Positions 18,505 through 26,745 of a DNA stretch of 64,000 nucleotides are shown here, piece after piece. The stretch is from positions 5,695,001 to 5,759,000 of the forward strand of contig NZ_LT607750.1 in NCBI RefSeq assembly GCF_900090235.1. Direction: 5' to 3'. Below the pieces are notes generated by a model. That model was not told the origin of the DNA and did not search any database. It was given only the letters and a program-made list of their open reading frames with translations. The position numbers were made by a program, and so were the translations under genes. The stretch comes from Micromonospora echinaurantiaca. GTDB lineage: Bacteria; Actinomycetota; Actinomycetes; Mycobacteriales; Micromonosporaceae. Positions within the stretch are counted from its first letter, which is position 1, and every line of letters begins with the position of its first letter.

Positions 18505-19871
18505 CGCTCACCTCCGGCGGGCGGAATGGCGTCGGTGGCGCCGAACGCCGGGGTGACGTCGGTGTCCACGACGTCGGGGACGTTGTCGACCGGCGAGGTC
18601 TGCGGCACCTGGAGGTCGAACAGCTCGCGCAGCAGCGCCGCGTACTGGTCGCCGCCCGGCTCGGCGGCCAGCTGACGGACCCGCACGGTGGGCTGGTGCA
18701 GCAGCCGCTGGACCACCCGGTGCACCGTCCGGGCCACCTCGGCCCGCTGGTCGTCGGTCAGGTCGGGGCGGCGCTGGGCGAGCCGGCGCAGCTCGGCGGT
18801 GACCACGTCGTCGGCGCGCCCGCGCAGGGCGGCCACGGTGGGCGCCACGTCCGCCCCGCGCAGCCAGGTGAGGAAACCCTCCACCTCGGCGGCGACGATC
18901 CGTTCCACGGCGGCGGCGTCGGCGGCGGCCGGCCCGTCGGCGAGCAGCGCGGCCATCCGGTCGATGTCGATCACCTCGACGCCGGACAGCTCGGCCACGC
19001 CCGGCTCGACGTCGCGCGGCACGGCCAGGTCGAGCAGGATCAGCGGACCCCGGTCGGGGTCGCGGTCGGCCAGCGCCCGGCTGACCACGTCGCGGGTGAG
19101 GACCGGTTCGGTGGCCGCGGTGGCGGCCACTACGATGTCCACTGTGGATACGGTTGCGGTCAGCTCGGCCATCGGGGCGGCCGCGGCGCCGTACGACTCG
19201 GCCAGCCGGACGGCCCGGTCGGCCCCCCGGTTGGTCACGGTGAGCGGCCCGGCGCCCAGCCGGGAGAGGGTCGCCACGCCCAGCGAGCCCATCGCGCCGG
19301 CCCCGACCACCAGCGCCGGACGGCCGGTCAACTCGCCGTCGAGGTGGCCGGCGGCCAGCTCCAGCGCGGCGGTGACCACGCTCTGGCCGGCCCGGTCGAT
19401 GCCGGTCTCCGCGTGGGCCCGCTTGCCCACCCGCAGCGCCTGCTGCATCAGCTCGTGCAGCAGCCGCCCGGCGGTGTCCGCCCCGCTCGCCCAGTGGTAG
19501 GCGTCACGGAGCTGGCCGAGGATCTGCGCCTCGCCGACCACCATCGAGTCCAGCCCGGCGGCGACCCGGAAGACGTGGTCGACGGCGGCGGCGTCGTAGT
19601 GCACGTAGAGGTGGTTGGCGAGCGTGGCGGGCAGGCTGCCGGCCTGCTCGGCCAGCACGGCGCAGATGTCACCGAGGCCGCCGTGGAAACCGGACACCGC
19701 GGCGTAGACCTCCACCCGGTTGCAGGTGGAGACCAGCACGGCCTCGGTCACGTACGGCTGCGCGACCAGGCGGTCCAGGGTGCGGGTGAGCTCGGCGGGA
19801 GCCACCGCGAGCCGCTCCAGGGTGGCGACCGGAGCGGTGCGGTACGACGCGCCGACGACGAGCAGTTTCAC
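18501..19871 (-). CDS. hemA: Glutamyl-tRNA reductase
   Basis: First committed enzyme of the C5 route, reducing glutamyl-tRNA to glutamate-1-semialdehyde with NADPH; 456 residues. Visible: VVGASYRTAPVATLERLAV, catalytic cysteine in VLVSTCNRVEVYA, VFRVAAGLDSMVVGEAQILGQ, NADPH-binding VVGAGAMG, and the C-terminal dimerisation helix. The GTG at 19871 is fixed by the GTGA overlap with the rex stop codon and by the family N-terminus (KLLVVGASYRT). Expression is expected to follow the Rex operator upstream of rex. Confidence 0.97.
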   Translation of the reverse strand: MKLLVVGASYRTAPVATLERLAVAPAELTRTLDRLVAQPYVTEAVLVSTCNRVEVYAAVSGFHGGLGDICAVLAEQAGSLPATLANHLYVHYDAAAVDHVFRVAAGLDSMVVGEAQILGQLRDAYHWASGADTAGRLLHELMQQALRVGKRAHAETGIDRAGQSVVTAALELAAGHLDGELTGRPALVVGAGAMGSLGVATLSRLGAGPLTVTNRGADRAVRLAESYGAAAAPMAELTATVSTVDIVVAATAATEPVLTRDVVSRALADRDPDRGPLILLDLAVPRDVEPGVAELSGVEVIDIDRMAALLADGPAAADAAAVERIVAAEVEGFLTWLRGADVAPTVAALRGRADDVVTAELRRLAQRRPDLTDDQRAEVARTVHRVVQRLLHQPTVRVRQLAAEPGGDQYAALLRELFDLQVPQTSPVDNVPDVVDTDVTPAFGATDAIPPAGGER

Positions 19872-20638
19872 GTGCCGATCGCCTCCTGGGTGTCGGTGAC
19901 CGCGAGCCCGCCCGGCAGGGCGGTGAGGGCGGACCCACCGGTGGCGGGGAGCGCGGTCAGCGACGCCTTGCGGTGCTCGTGGAAGGACAGGATCTGCAGC
20001 TCGATGGCGAGGTCGACCTTGCGCACGTCGACCCCCTCCGGGACCGAGAGTACGCACGGCGCGAAGTTCAGGATGCTCGTCACACCGACCGCGACGAGCT
20101 GGTCGGCGACCCGCTGGGCGGCCGCGGCGGGGGTGGCGATCACGCCGATCGCGATGGACTCCGCGGCGGCGACCCGGGGCAGTTCGTCGACGTGCTGCAC
20201 GACCAGGCCGTTGATCTCCTCGCCGACCCGCGCCGGGTCCGCGTCGAAGAGCGCGGCGATCCGGAAGCCGCGGCTGGCGAACCCGTCGTAGCCGGCTAGG
20301 GCGTGACCGAGGTTACCCACGCCGACCAGGGCGACCGCCCGGCGCTGGGTGAGCCCGAGCACGAACTCGATCTGGTCGATCAGCAGCGCCACGTCGTAGC
20401 CGACCCCGCGGGTGCCGTACGAGCCGAGGTGGGACAGGTCCTTGCGCAGCTTCGCGGAGTTGACCCCGGCGGCGCTGGCCAGCCCCTCGCTGGACACCGT
20501 CTCGTGGCCTGTTTCGGCGAGATTGTGCAGGGCACGAAGGTATTCGGGGAGCCGCGCGACCGTCGCCTCGGGCAGGTCCGGTAGCGCCGGTACGGCACCG
20601 GCGCGATCGGGCGCGCCAGGGTGACGGTGCTGACTCAT
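19868..20638 (-). CDS. rex: Redox-sensing transcriptional repressor Rex
   Basis: NADH/NAD+-responsive repressor, 256 residues. N-terminal winged helix (TVARLPEYLRALHNLAETG, GVNSAKLRKDLSHLGSYGTRGVGYDV) and C-terminal Rossmann domain (VALVGVGNLGHALAGY, AALFDADP) ending in a domain-swap helix. The ATG at 20638 begins MSQHRHPG about 20 residues before the first HTH helix; an in-frame extension to 20875 would run over the operator and is rejected. First gene of the operon rex-hemA-hemC-hemD-hemB, the arrangement known from Streptomyces coelicolor, where Rex controls the operon. Confidence 0.96.
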   Translation of the reverse strand: MSQHRHPGAPDRAGAVPALPDLPEATVARLPEYLRALHNLAETGHETVSSEGLASAAGVNSAKLRKDLSHLGSYGTRGVGYDVALLIDQIEFVLGLTQRRAVALVGVGNLGHALAGYDGFASRGFRIAALFDADPARVGEEINGLVVQHVDELPRVAAAESIAIGVIATPAAAAQRVADQLVAVGVTSILNFAPCVLSVPEGVDVRKVDLAIELQILSFHEHRKASLTALPATGGSALTALPGGLAVTDTQEAIGT

Positions 20639-20757
20639 GAGACTCCGTGCGGTGCGATCCTCGTCCAGCTCCAGTGGCCGGCCGTTTCGGGACTCCCGCT
20701 GGCGACCGAGGTTGCCGGCTGTGCTAGCAGGGCGCGTCGGAATTACAGAGTAGGCGC

Positions 20758-20775
20758 TTGTGAACGCACGCACAA
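20758..20775 (-). promoter_or_regulatory. Rex operator (ROP site) upstream of rex-hem operon
   Basis: TTGTGAACGCACGCACAA matches the Rex consensus TTGTGAACGCGTTCACAA at 15 of 18 positions, with one perfect half site. It lies about 120 bp before the rex start codon, in the 388-bp region 20639-21026 shared with the divergent kinase gene. On the minus strand TACTCT just downstream may be a -10 hexamer. High NADH would release Rex and raise haem synthesis (established for S. coelicolor, inferred here). Confidence 0.75.
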
Positions 20776-21026
20776 ATCGCGATCTTGAAAGCTCGCGACG
20801 CGGCTTCACCAGGCCCTCCATTCCGCAAGATCGATCCGGCAACCGTGCCGGCGCCGCTCGGCGATTATTGCTCAATTACGACTTCTCTGACCAATCGCGC
20901 GACCGCGCGTCGCGACCCCGACCGGCTCGGCGGCCACCCGCCCGGCCCCAGGTAGGGCCAGCCCTACGCCGGAAACGGCGGCCGGCGGGATGGGTGAGCA
21001 CCCACCCCGCTGCCTAGCCTCGTGAC

Positions 21027-22328
21027 ATGACCGCCGTTCCCGCCACCGCCGACCAACCGGCACTGGCCCCGACCATCTCCCGCCAGCTCTTCGCCGACTC
21101 CGGGTACGTCCTGCTCGGCCTGCCGCTGGCGCTGGCCAGCTTCGTCGTGCTCATCGTGGGCCTCGCCGCCGGTCTCGGGCTGGTGGTGACCGTGATCGGC
21201 CTGCCGATCCTGAGCGGCACCCTCTACGCCGCCCGCGGGCTGGCCGACATCGAGCGGCTGCGGCTGCCCGCCGTGCTGCGGCAGGCCCGGATCCGCCCGC
21301 AGTACCGGCTCGCCGAGCCCGGCGCGAGCGCCTGGCGGCGGATCTTCGTGCCGATGGGCGACGCCCAGTCCTGGCTCGACCTGGCGCACGGAATCCTCAA
21401 GCTGGTGGTGGCCATCGTCAGCTTCGTGGTCACGCTGGTCTGGTGGGCCGGCGCCGTCGCCGGCACGCTCTACTGGGCGTACGACTGGGCGCTGCCGCAC
21501 GGCGACCCTGAGGACGTCGACCTGCCCCAGCTCCTCGGCCTGGGCGACTCGACCACCGCCCGGATCGGCCTGCACACCGCGATCGGGCTGTTCTTCCTGA
21601 TCACGCTGCCGATCGTGGTCCGCGGCTGCGCCCTGATGGAGGCCAGCTTCGGCCGGGCGATGCTCACCGGGGTGGCCGAGATGCGCAACCGGATCACCGT
21701 GCTGGAGGAGCAGAAGCGGGCCGCCGTGTCGGCCGAGGCGAGCGCGCTGCGCCGGCTGGAACGGGACATCCACGACGGCCCGCAGCAGCGCCTGGTCCGG
21801 CTGGCGATGGACCTGAGCCGGGCCCGCCAGCAGCTCGCCTCCGATCCGGAGGCGGCCGGGCGGACGCTGGACGAGGCGGTCACCCAGACCCGGGAGACGC
21901 TCGCCGAGCTGCGCGCGCTGTCCCGGGGCATCGCGCCGCCGATCCTGGTCGACCGGGGGCTGCCCAGCGCCCTCGCCGCGCTCGCCGGGCGCGGGTTGAT
22001 CCCGATCGAGCTGCGGGTGGACCCGGACCTCGGCACCCCGGGCGGTCGGCTCGACCCGGCGGTGGAGAGCACCGCGTACTTCGTGGTGGCCGAGGCGCTG
22101 ACCAACGTCGCCAAGCACAGCCGGGCCACCGAGTGCCAGGTCGCCGTGAGCCGGCAGGACCAGCGGCTGGTGGTCGCCGTCGGCGACGACGGCCAGGGTG
22201 GGGCGCACCTGGCCAAGGGGCACGGGCTGGTCGGCATCGCCGACCGGATCCGCGCCGCCGGCGGCCGGCTGGACGTGCTCAGCCCGGCCGGCGGCCCCAC
22301 CGAGGTCCGCGCGGAACTCCCGCTGTGA
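21027..22328 (+). CDS. NarL-type sensor histidine kinase
   Basis: Membrane sensor kinase of 433 residues. Four hydrophobic segments lie at about 27-70 and 120-200 (a DUF7134/PspC-like sensor region common in actinobacteria), then a short coiled linker (VAEMRNRITVLEEQKRAAVSAEASALRRL), the HisKA_3 dimerisation helix with phospho-acceptor His249 (ERDIHDGPQQRLVRLAMDL), and an HATPase domain (N box ALTNVAKHS, G1 VAVGDDGQGG, G2 GHGLVGIADR). Paired with the LuxR-type regulator 229 bp downstream. Signal unknown. Confidence 0.94.
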   Translation: MTAVPATADQPALAPTISRQLFADSGYVLLGLPLALASFVVLIVGLAAGLGLVVTVIGLPILSGTLYAARGLADIERLRLPAVLRQARIRPQYRLAEPGASAWRRIFVPMGDAQSWLDLAHGILKLVVAIVSFVVTLVWWAGAVAGTLYWAYDWALPHGDPEDVDLPQLLGLGDSTTARIGLHTAIGLFFLITLPIVVRGCALMEASFGRAMLTGVAEMRNRITVLEEQKRAAVSAEASALRRLERDIHDGPQQRLVRLAMDLSRARQQLASDPEAAGRTLDEAVTQTRETLAELRALSRGIAPPILVDRGLPSALAALAGRGLIPIELRVDPDLGTPGGRLDPAVESTAYFVVAEALTNVAKHSRATECQVAVSRQDQRLVVAVGDDGQGGAHLAKGHGLVGIADRIRAAGGRLDVLSPAGGPTEVRAELPL

Positions 22329-22355
22329 CCCCGGTCGCCCCACACCGGGGTACGC

Positions 22356-22475
22356 GGTCCGGCCCGACGCGGTGGGTGCGGTCCGGCCCGACGCGGTGGC
22401 TGGGGTCCGGCCCGGCGCCGTGGGTGCGGTCCGGCGCGACGCGGTGGCTGCGGTCCGGCGCGACGCGGTGGCTGC
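22356..22475. repeat. Tandem repeat, five 24-bp units
   Basis: Five units of 24 bp, each starting GGTCCGGC, at 22356, 22380, 22404, 22428 and 22452; units 4 and 5 are identical and a partial sixth follows. They fill the gap between the kinase and regulator genes. Because 24 is a multiple of three and the frame has no stop, the array would read as an eight-residue repeat (V-R-P/R-D-A-V-A-A) in frame with the regulator downstream, but no good start codon supports translation. Confidence 0.85.
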
Positions 22476-22557
22476 GGTCCGGCCCGGAGGTGGGGGCCGG
22501 GCCGGCCGCGCCGCGCTGCCCCGGTGCGGTGGTGCGCACGTGGTAGACAACGACACC

Positions 22558-23211
22558 ATGCGGATCGTGATCGCGGACGACGCCGTACTCCTGCGGGAGG
22601 GGCTGATCCGGCTGCTCAGCGAGCAGGGGCACGAGGTGGTGGCGGCGGTCGGCGACGGCGAGGCGCTGGTCGAGGCGGTGGTGGCCCACCGGCCCGACGT
22701 GTCGATCGTCGACGTCCGGATGCCGCCCTCGCACACCGACGAGGGGCTGCGCGCCGCGGTGGAGGCCCGGCGGCTGGTGCCGCGTACGCCGATCCTGGTG
22801 CTCTCCCAGTACGTCGAGGTCTCGTACGCCGACGACCTGCTCGCCACCACCGGGGCCGGCGGCGGCGGGATCGGCTACCTGCTCAAGGACCGGGTGGCGG
22901 CGATCGACGAGTTCCTCGACGCGCTGGACCGGGTGGCCGCCGGCGGCACGGTGCTCGACCCGGAGGTGGTCGGCCAGCTCTTCGCCCGGCGCCGCCGGGA
23001 CGACCCGCTGCGCGAGCTGACCCCGCGCGAACGGGAGGTGCTCGCTCTGATGGCCGAGGGCCGCTCCAACACCGCCATCGCCCGGGCCCTGGTGGTCAGC
23101 GACGGCGCGGTGGAGAAGCACGTCCGCAACATCTTCACCAAGCTCAACCTCCCCCCCGACACCGAACAACACCGCCGAGTCCTAGCCGTCCTCACCTACC
23201 TCCGCAACTAA
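22558..23211 (+). CDS. NarL/LuxR-family response regulator
   Basis: Response regulator of 217 residues. The receiver domain shows IVIADDAVLLREGL, phospho-acceptor Asp52 (SIVDVRMPP) and YLLKDR; the C-terminal LuxR-type HTH is LTPREREVLALMAEGRSNTAIARALVVSDGAVEKHVRNIFTKL. ATG at 22558 gives the standard family N-terminus, although no clear Shine-Dalgarno precedes it. Partner of the upstream kinase. The PSHTDEGLRAA loop after the phosphorylation site is typical of this actinobacterial subgroup. Confidence 0.94.
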   Translation: MRIVIADDAVLLREGLIRLLSEQGHEVVAAVGDGEALVEAVVAHRPDVSIVDVRMPPSHTDEGLRAAVEARRLVPRTPILVLSQYVEVSYADDLLATTGAGGGGIGYLLKDRVAAIDEFLDALDRVAAGGTVLDPEVVGQLFARRRRDDPLRELTPREREVLALMAEGRSNTAIARALVVSDGAVEKHVRNIFTKLNLPPDTEQHRRVLAVLTYLRN

Positions 23212-23242
23212 CCCCCACCCCCGGGATTCCCCCGGATCGCCC

Positions 23243-23305
23243 CGTTGATCATGAAGTTGACGGCGTTTCCGATCTCCATAACTGCCGCTAACTCCATGAT
23301 CAACG
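23243..23305. terminator. GATC-type hairpin between convergent genes
   Basis: Imperfect inverted repeat: CGTTGATCATG (23243-23253) pairs with CATGATCAACG (23295-23305), and pairing continues inward through AGTT/AACT with mismatches. It separates the response regulator (+) from the HAD phosphatase (-) and is a member of the same hairpin family as those at 8.6, 14.9 and 59.0 kb. Confidence 0.65.
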
Positions 23306-23329
23306 AGCGAGATCCGGGTGGCGCGGGGG

Positions 23330-23980
23330 TCAGGGGAGGGTTTGGGCCAGGGTTACGGCTTGGGTGAGGGTGTCGGCTACGGGGTGGCCGGAGGCGTGCA
23401 GGCGGGCGGGGTCGGTGAAGCCCCCGGTGTAGAGGACGGCGCGGGCACCGACCGAGACGGCTGCGTCGGCGTCGTCGATGGAGTCGCCGATCAGCACCAC
23501 GGACTCGCCGTCCACGCCCAGCTCGGCCAGGTGCCGCTCCAGCGACTCGGCCTTGCGGTCGCCGCCGACCTCGGCCCGTAGCCCGTCCACCCGGACGAAG
23601 TGCCCGCTCAGCCCGTAGGTGTGCACGGTCGGCACCAGCTCGTCGTGGAACCACATGGACAGCAGCGACTGGCTGCCCGACCAGCTCGCCATCGCCGACG
23701 CGGCGTCGTGCGCCAGCTCGCAGGTGGTCAGCCCCGCCCGGTAAGCGTCGTGGAAGAGCCGGTCCAACCGGCCGAACGCCTCCTCGTCGACGGCCCGGCC
23801 GAGCACGTCGGCGTAGTAGTCGGCGATCGGCCGGCGGAACCGGACCCGGTGCTCCTCGGCGGTCACGCTCGGCCCGCCGACGCTGGCGAACGCGGCGTTG
23901 GTGGCGGCGACCACCAGGCTGAGGTCGTTGAGCAGGGTGCCGTTCCAGTCCCACACCAGGTGGGTGCGTGCAGGGGTCAT
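23330..23980 (-). CDS. HAD-family hydrolase (phosphatase-like)
   Basis: HAD hydrolase of 216 residues resembling phosphoglycolate phosphatase. Motif I is VWDWNGTLLND, with the nucleophilic Asp but Asn in place of the second Asp, a variant common in an actinobacterial subgroup; the Lys of motif III lies in GGDRKAESL, and motif IV is VVLIGDSIDDADAA. The cap domain is helical (EEAFGRLDRLFHDAYRAGL). Substrate unknown; loss of the general-acid Asp could reduce activity on phosphate esters. It may form an operon with the glutaredoxin-like gene 29 bp upstream. Confidence 0.88.
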   Translation of the reverse strand: MTPARTHLVWDWNGTLLNDLSLVVAATNAAFASVGGPSVTAEEHRVRFRRPIADYYADVLGRAVDEEAFGRLDRLFHDAYRAGLTTCELAHDAASAMASWSGSQSLLSMWFHDELVPTVHTYGLSGHFVRVDGLRAEVGGDRKAESLERHLAELGVDGESVVLIGDSIDDADAAVSVGARAVLYTGGFTDPARLHASGHPVADTLTQAVTLAQTLP

Positions 23981-24009
23981 CGCCGCACCCTATCCAGCGC
24001 CCAGCAGCG

Positions 24010-24261
24010 CTACAGCTGCGGCGTGGTCAGGTCCCGCAGCAGCCGCTCCTCCTCCACCCGCCAGTAGCCGTGCTCCTTGCCGTCGAGCAGCACCACGGGC
24101 AGCCGGTCGCCGTACTCGCGCTCCAGCTCGATGTCGCCGGTGACGTCCTGCTCGACCCACCGGTCGCCGGTGACGGCCACCACCCGGTCCAGGGCCGCCT
24201 TGGCGTCGTCGCAGAGGTGGCAGCCGGGCCGGGTGATCAGGGTGAGTCGGGGTTCACGCAT
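24010..24261 (-). CDS. Glutaredoxin-like thioredoxin-fold protein
   Basis: Small protein of 83 residues with a CxxC redox centre (LITRPGCHLCDDAKAAL) near the N-terminus and the cis-Pro region DRLPVVLLDG; matches the DUF836/glutaredoxin-like family. Since this organism makes mycothiol, the electron donor is probably thioredoxin reductase or mycothiol rather than glutathione (inference). Its start overlaps the end of the acyl-CoA ligase gene by 8 bp. Confidence 0.92.
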   Translation of the reverse strand: MREPRLTLITRPGCHLCDDAKAALDRVVAVTGDRWVEQDVTGDIELEREYGDRLPVVLLDGKEHGYWRVEEERLLRDLTTPQL

Positions 24262-25921
24262 CGGTGTCCTCCGTGCTGCTGGCGCCGGCGTGAGCCGACG
24301 GGCGGTCGCCGGCCGGGTCCGCCGGGGACGGGTCCGACCGGAGCAGGGTCTTGCGCACCTTCCCGATCGCCGAGTGGGGCAGCGCGTCGACGAACTCGAC
24401 GGCGGTCGGGCACTTGAACCGGGCCAGGTTGCGGGCGCAGTGGGCGAGCAGGTCCTCGCTGGTCACCGGACGCCCCGGCGCCGGCACCACGTACGCCCGG
24501 ACAGTCTCGCCGGTTCGCGGGTGCGGCACACCCAGTACCGCCGACTCGGCCACACCCGGGTGCGCGGACAGCACCAGCTCGACCTCGTGCGGGTAGACGT
24601 TGAACCCGTTGACCAGGATCAGCTCGCCGATCCGGTCGACCAGGAAGAGGTCGCCGTCGGCGTCCGCGTAGGCGACGTCGCCGGTGGCCCACCAGCCGTC
24701 GGCGTCCGGCCCGCCCCGGCCGTCCGGCCAGTAGCCGGAGAAGAGGTTGGGGCCGCGTACCACGATCTGACCCGGGTCGGTGCCCGGCGCGGGGTCGGCG
24801 AGGTCCAGCTCGTCGTCGTCCTCGTCCGGCTCGGCCACGCCGTCGCGCCACAGGTCCGCTCCGTCGGGGCCGACCAGGCGCAGCTGCACGCCGGGCAGCG
24901 GCCGGCCGATCGAGCCGGCCTTCGGCACCCCGCCGACCAGGGTGGTGGTGAGCACCGGGGCGGTCTCGGTGAGGCCGTAGCCGACGTGCACCGGTCGGCC
25001 GGCCACTTCGGCGAAGCGGGTCGCCACGGCCGGCTCCAGCGGCGCCGCGCCGCAGACCGCGACCCGGACCGAGGCCATCGCGGCGGCGACCGCGCCGGCT
25101 CCCGCCGTGGACCAGGCCAGGAACATCGACGGTACGCCGACCAGCACGCTGACCCGGTGCCGGGCGATCTCGGCGAGCCCACCGTCGGCACCGAGATCGT
25201 CGACCAGCACCCCGGTCGCGCCATGGTGGACCACCGCGCCCAACCCCGAGTTCAGCCCGTACGCATGGAACAGCGGCAGCGCCAGCAGCACCGTGTCGTC
25301 CGGCCCGACCACCGGCGGCTCGATCCGGTCCACCTGCTCGTGGTTGGCCAGCAGCGCCCGGTGCGAGAGCATGGCGCCCTTCGGCCGGCCCTCGGTGCCC
25401 GAGGTGTAGAGCAGCACGGCGAGGTCGTCGCCGCCCCGGGGCGGTAACGGGCCGCCGGCCGACGGCGCGCGGGGTGGAGTGGCGTGCACGGCGGCGAGTG
25501 CGGGCAGCTCACCGGCGACGTCGGCGACCAGCTCGCGAACCCGCTCGGTCCCGATCAGCACGGACGCGCCGGAGTCGGCGAGCACGTGCCGCAGCTCGGG
25601 CCCGGTGAAGCCGGGGTTGACCGGCACCGCGACCAGCCCGGCGCGGAGCGCGCCGAGCAGGCCGAGCACGAAGTCGGGCGAGTTGGGCAGGGCGACCGCG
25701 ACCCGGGCGGGCCGCCCGGCCGGGTCGGCGGCCGGCACCGCCGCGGCCAGCGCGGTGGCGACCCCGGTCACCGCCGCGTCCAGTTCGGACCAGCTCACGG
25801 TCTGTTCGCGCCAGTGCAGCGCGGGTCGGTCGCCATGGGCGACGGCCGCCCGGCGGAGCCGGTCGGCGAGGTTCGGCGCGGAGCTGTCGGCTGCGTCCTG
25901 CACGGTGGCTGAGTCTGGCAC
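24254..25921 (-). CDS. AMP-dependent acyl-CoA synthetase/ligase
   Basis: ANL-superfamily enzyme of 555 residues that would adenylate a carboxylic (probably fatty) acid and transfer it to CoA. Core motifs: LAVLLYTSGTEGRPKGAMLS (A3), LPLFHAYG, HVGYGLTETAPVLTT (A5), GWWATGDVAYADADGDLFLVDR (A7/A8), ELILVNGFNVYPHEVE, and the catalytic lysine in PHSAIGKVRKTLL (A10). An unusual acidic insert (EPDEDDDELDLADPAPGTDP) interrupts the region before IVVRGPNLFSGYW. GTG at 25921 gives a conventional length; GTG at 25903 is an alternative and neither has a clear Shine-Dalgarno. Confidence 0.9.
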   Translation of the reverse strand: MPDSATVQDAADSSAPNLADRLRRAAVAHGDRPALHWREQTVSWSELDAAVTGVATALAAAVPAADPAGRPARVAVALPNSPDFVLGLLGALRAGLVAVPVNPGFTGPELRHVLADSGASVLIGTERVRELVADVAGELPALAAVHATPPRAPSAGGPLPPRGGDDLAVLLYTSGTEGRPKGAMLSHRALLANHEQVDRIEPPVVGPDDTVLLALPLFHAYGLNSGLGAVVHHGATGVLVDDLGADGGLAEIARHRVSVLVGVPSMFLAWSTAGAGAVAAAMASVRVAVCGAAPLEPAVATRFAEVAGRPVHVGYGLTETAPVLTTTLVGGVPKAGSIGRPLPGVQLRLVGPDGADLWRDGVAEPDEDDDELDLADPAPGTDPGQIVVRGPNLFSGYWPDGRGGPDADGWWATGDVAYADADGDLFLVDRIGELILVNGFNVYPHEVELVLSAHPGVAESAVLGVPHPRTGETVRAYVVPAPGRPVTSEDLLAHCARNLARFKCPTAVEFVDALPHSAIGKVRKTLLRSDPSPADPAGDRPSAHAGASSTEDTDA

Positions 25922-26592
25922 AGCGCGGGCCGCCCGGCCATGCCGGACGCGAGCCCCGGACCCACTGCCGAGGAGCGACGGAGCGGCCCGCCGCCGCGCG
26001 CACCCCCCGAGCGGGTGCCGCCGGTCGGAGTGGGCGTCGGCCCCGGCCCGTTTCGAGGTGGGTGGAGCCGACCTGCCCGTGGACCCGCCGCACGCCACCC
26101 CGAACGGGTGCCGCTGCTCAGGTGGACACCGGCGGCCGGTGTCGGCTCGGGTCGGCCGCTCGGCGGGACAGCCCGGCCGGTCGGCGGCGCGGCCCGGTCC
26201 GGGCCGGCGGAGCGGGCCTGGCCGAACGGCGGATGGGTCCCGTCGACAGGACACGCCGAGGCCGACGCCCGAGACACGTCCAGTCCCGTGGACGGGACGG
26301 ACCGGAGCTCGCCGGGCGCACGGCAGAGCGCACCGCGAGACCGTCCGCCCGGGACGGTCGACAAGCCCCGGGACGCCCCGCTGACCAGCGTTTCCACTGG
26401 GGACCACGGGCCGGTGCGAAAGTCAACCGCACACGACGGACAACCGGTCCGCCATCGGTGCGACGCGGCGGGAAATACTTCCGCCCTGTGTAACGGACTT
26501 GCCACGCGCGGGTGACGTTGGCCCCTATCATCACTCGGGTCGGCTCACCCCATTTGCCGTGAGTCGACACCCCTCAGCCCGAGGAGGCCCCC
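25922..26592. other. Intergenic region without a supported gene
   Basis: About 670 bp between the acyl-CoA ligase gene and the ORF preceding bldN. ORFs on both strands are long only because stop codons are rare at this GC content; their translations are Arg/Pro/Gly-rich without family features. The right-hand 100 bp is less GC-rich (GTAACGGACTTGCC, CTATCATCACTC) and probably holds the bldN promoter, but I cannot name the boxes with confidence. Confidence 0.6.
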
Positions 26593-26745
26593 GTGCCTGT
26601 GAGCGCATTGGACCAGCACCTCAAGGGGATCTGCCGCCCGTCGGCACACCCCCGACCCGCCCTGCCCGACCGCGTACCCGACCCGGTGGCCGCGCCGCAC
26701 CGGCCGGCGCGGTCGACCGCCGGCGGGACGGAGGAGGTGCGGTGA
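26593..26745 (+). CDS. Possible 50-residue ORF coupled to bldN
   Basis: GTG at 26593 is preceded 5 bp upstream by GAGGAGG (26581-26587), one of the best ribosome-binding sites in the window. The frame runs 50 codons (begins MPVSALDQHLKGICRPSAHP) and stops with TGA at 26743-26745, overlapping the bldN GTG start in GTGA. No family is recognised; proline- and arginine-rich. It may be a leader peptide that couples or regulates bldN translation. A real product is unproven. Confidence 0.45.
   Translation: MPVSALDQHLKGICRPSAHPRPALPDRVPDPVAAPHRPARSTAGGTEEVR

Noticed and set aside
20639..20875. An N-terminal extension of Rex by 79 residues
   Set aside because: It would translate through the Rex operator and promoter, and the family N-terminus fits ATG 20638.
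22356..22475. The 24-bp array as a CRISPR
   Set aside because: Units are contiguous with no spacers and there are no cas genes anywhere in the window.
25940..26515. A 191-codon ORF upstream of bldN
   Set aside because: Low-complexity Pro/Gly/Arg translation, no ribosome-binding site, no family features; likely chance.
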